52,634 nt of DNA from an uncultured Eubacteriales bacterium. Lineage in GTDB: Bacteria > Bacillota > Clostridia > Lachnospirales > Cellulosilyticaceae. Below, in pieces: positions 51,537 through 52,634 of this stretch (positions within the stretch are counted from its first letter, which is position 1; every line of letters begins with the position of its first letter). Made by a program: the position numbers and the translations under genes. Where the stretch lies: assembly GCA_900551325.1 (NCBI GenBank), contig URVM01000024.1:1-52634 (forward strand), read 5' to 3'. Under the pieces are notes generated by a model. It was not told where the DNA came from, did no database searches, and saw only the letters and a program-made list of their open reading frames with translations.

Positions 51537-52634
51537 CTATACTCTTACAATCCAATATCCATAATCGCCAGGTTTTAACTCTTTATTGCTTCTTCCTCTA
51601 AATGCTTCTATCTTATCTATAGAAAGGATAAACTTACGTTTAGTATCATAAATATCAGGTATACCTATATAGTATTGTTCGATTTGTTTATCTTTACCTA
51701 GAATTAAGAATCCAAATTTGTGATAGCAATAGGTGACAAAAGGATTAGTACACCACTCATAAGAAAATTGAGGCATAGAAATAAGTTCTGCCATAGAAAT
51801 TCTTACCCAATCAATATTTTCATCTCTTTCTTCAAAAGGTTCTATTTCTGTGGAATCAAAAAAAATATCTCTTACCCTTAATAAATCTCTTTTAAAATTT
51901 GCTACCTTATCATCTTCTAAAGTTTCTTCCAAATCTGTTTTTTTTTCTTCAGGTTCTATACCTAGATTTTGTTGAATAGATTTTAAAACATTTTCTATTT
52001 GATTTAAATATTCTCTTTCCTCATCTACTTCTAGCTCATTAGATGTATTATTTCTATTTGCGTCATATGTATTTGACTGTACTTTTGACAGTGGGTTCAT
52101 ACTAGCATCTATAATACTTTGAACTCTAGTTACTAAAGTTTCTTTATCTGTTGATTGATTAAATAGGTTTTGTAATCTCATTAAAACTTTAATTTCGTCT
52201 TGATTTGGTGTATCAACATCCTGTTGTGTTTGTTGCATACTTTGAATATATCTTGCTAATTCTTCTGCTTCAGTACTCATATTTTTCTTACATGGTGGTG
52301 CTATTTCTATTCCTGGCTCTGTATCATCTGGTGTTGGTATGATTACTGGATTTGGTCCTAAGCCTGGACTAGCTGGTTTGTTCATCTCTGGATTATTAAT
52401 ATCAGGTGTTGGTATAATCACTGGATTTGGTCCTAAGCCTGGACTAGCTGGCTTATTCATTCCTGGCTTATTAGCATCGGGTGTTGGTATAATCACTGGA
52501 TTTGGTCCTAAGCCTGGACTGGCTGGCTTATTCATTCCTGGCTTATTAGCATCGGGTGTTGGTATAATCACTGGATTTGGTCCTAAGCCTGGACTGGCTG
52601 GCTTATTCATTCCTGGCTTATTAGCATCGGGTGT
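51537..52634 (-). CDS. repeat-containing protein with C-terminal conserved domain (5' end outside window)
   Basis: The gene is open to the right edge, so the N-terminus is missing; at least 365 residues are encoded. The visible N-terminal part is 25-residue Pro/Asn-rich repeats (MNKPASPGLGPNPVIIPTPD, then ANKPG), at least four units. A Gln/Asn/Glu-rich helical linker (about 110-260 residues from the first visible Met) follows. The C-terminal domain (SYEWCTNPFVTYCYHKFGFLILGKDKQIE split over two motifs, then GIPDIYDTKRKFILS) resembles a clostridial domain of unknown function, possibly DUF6128-like. No secretion signal can be seen. Function unknown. Confidence 0.75.
   Translation of the reverse strand, partial: TPDANKPGMNKPASPGLGPNPVIIPTPDANKPGMNKPASPGLGPNPVIIPTPDANKPGMNKPASPGLGPNPVIIPTPDINNPEMNKPASPGLGPNPVIIPTPDDTEPGIEIAPPCKKNMSTEAEELARYIQSMQQTQQDVDTPNQDEIKVLMRLQNLFNQSTDKETLVTRVQSIIDASMNPLSKVQSNTYDANRNNTSNELEVDEEREYLNQIENVLKSIQQNLGIEPEEKKTDLEETLEDDKVANFKRDLLRVRDIFFDSTEIEPFEERDENIDWVRISMAELISMPQFSYEWCTNPFVTYCYHKFGFLILGKDKQIEQYYIGIPDIYDTKRKFILSIDKIEAFRGRSNKELKPGDYGYWIVRV
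52331..52634 (-). repeat. 75-bp tandem coding repeats
   Basis: The marker GTGTTGGTAT recurs at 52331, 52406, 52481 and 52556 and again begins at 52631, a strict 75-base period. Units nearest the edge are almost identical in bases; those toward the 3' end have diverged. The array continues beyond the window. Confidence 0.95.

Noticed and set aside
52331..52634. Regular 75-base repeats considered as a CRISPR array
   Set aside because: The period is constant with no unique spacers, the repeats stay in one open reading frame, and they encode a clear 25-residue protein unit.

Overview
The window is AT-rich and looks like the chromosome of an anaerobic, low-GC Firmicute of class Clostridia. A Lachnospiraceae/Cellulosilyticum-like bacterium is my best guess, from style rather than any database match. 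Supporting signs are strong GGAGG-type ribosome binding sites, frequent GTG/TTG starts, a reverse rubrerythrin and clostridial ferredoxin, an anaerobic cobalt chelatase (CbiK), a [4Fe-4S] two-subunit fumarase, FloA/NfeD, and three classical Firmicute riboswitches. I see no insertion sequence, prophage, integrase, CRISPR array or plasmid function. Most of the window reads as core genome plus metabolic islands.

Layout. 1-207: probable rRNA-operon leader and consensus promoter, reading leftwards out of the window. 680-1930: tRNA genes (Ile, Thr, Asn, Ile; all minus) around a DUF6512-type membrane protein. 1963-5747: tandem GNAT protein, reverse rubrerythrin, ferredoxin, and an unknown membrane-anchored coiled-coil protein. 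5814-7465: tandem glycine riboswitch and amino-acid/sodium symporter. 7638-10112: lysoplasmalogenase-like protein, then PaaK with its ACT-domain partner. 10363-11838: chemotaxis receptor. 12104-15950: cobalamin riboswitch, a candidate upstream ORF, and cbiK-cbiM-cbiN-cbiQ-cbiO. 16008-17807: DUF305-like protein, cupin, and mntP under a yybP-ykoY manganese riboswitch. 18026-21670: a two-component system (GHKL kinase and LytTR regulator) whose genes enclose nfeD, floA and a small charged protein.

21784-31761 is a sialic-acid utilisation island. On the minus strand lie nanE, a binding protein, two CUT1 permeases, a YhcH/NanQ-type anomerase, a ROK kinase and an RpiR regulator. Divergent nanA, a GH29 alpha-L-fucosidase and a second ROK kinase complete it. 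Together they would import sialic acid, cleave it to ManNAc and pyruvate, phosphorylate ManNAc and epimerise it to GlcNAc-6-P. The transporter ATPase is not encoded here.

31929-38063 holds two overlapping unknown membrane-protein genes and a probable heterodimeric ABC exporter. The exporter promoter carries two identical 13-bp elements exactly 30 bp apart. 38159-42042: msrA, an orphan fructose-type EIIC, an AI-2E-family protein and a PsuK-like kinase. 42121-47084: a NitT/TauT-type ABC importer, fumarase alpha and beta, and a YtvI-like AI-2E protein. 47209-47433: a structured segment that looks like a small RNA with three UCCCC elements. 47774-47858: tRNA-Leu with an A34 anticodon. 48031-51344: another AI-2E protein, trxA, a small conserved-looking ORF, trmB and deoC. 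51537-52634: the 3' part of a gene with 25-residue proline-rich repeats that runs off the right edge.

The best candidates for something undescribed are the UCCCC RNA, the ORF that reads through the B12-riboswitch terminator, the kinase-NfeD-FloA-regulator cassette, and the operator-bracketed exporter beside the unknown membrane pair. All calls come from reading the sequence alone; no database search was run.
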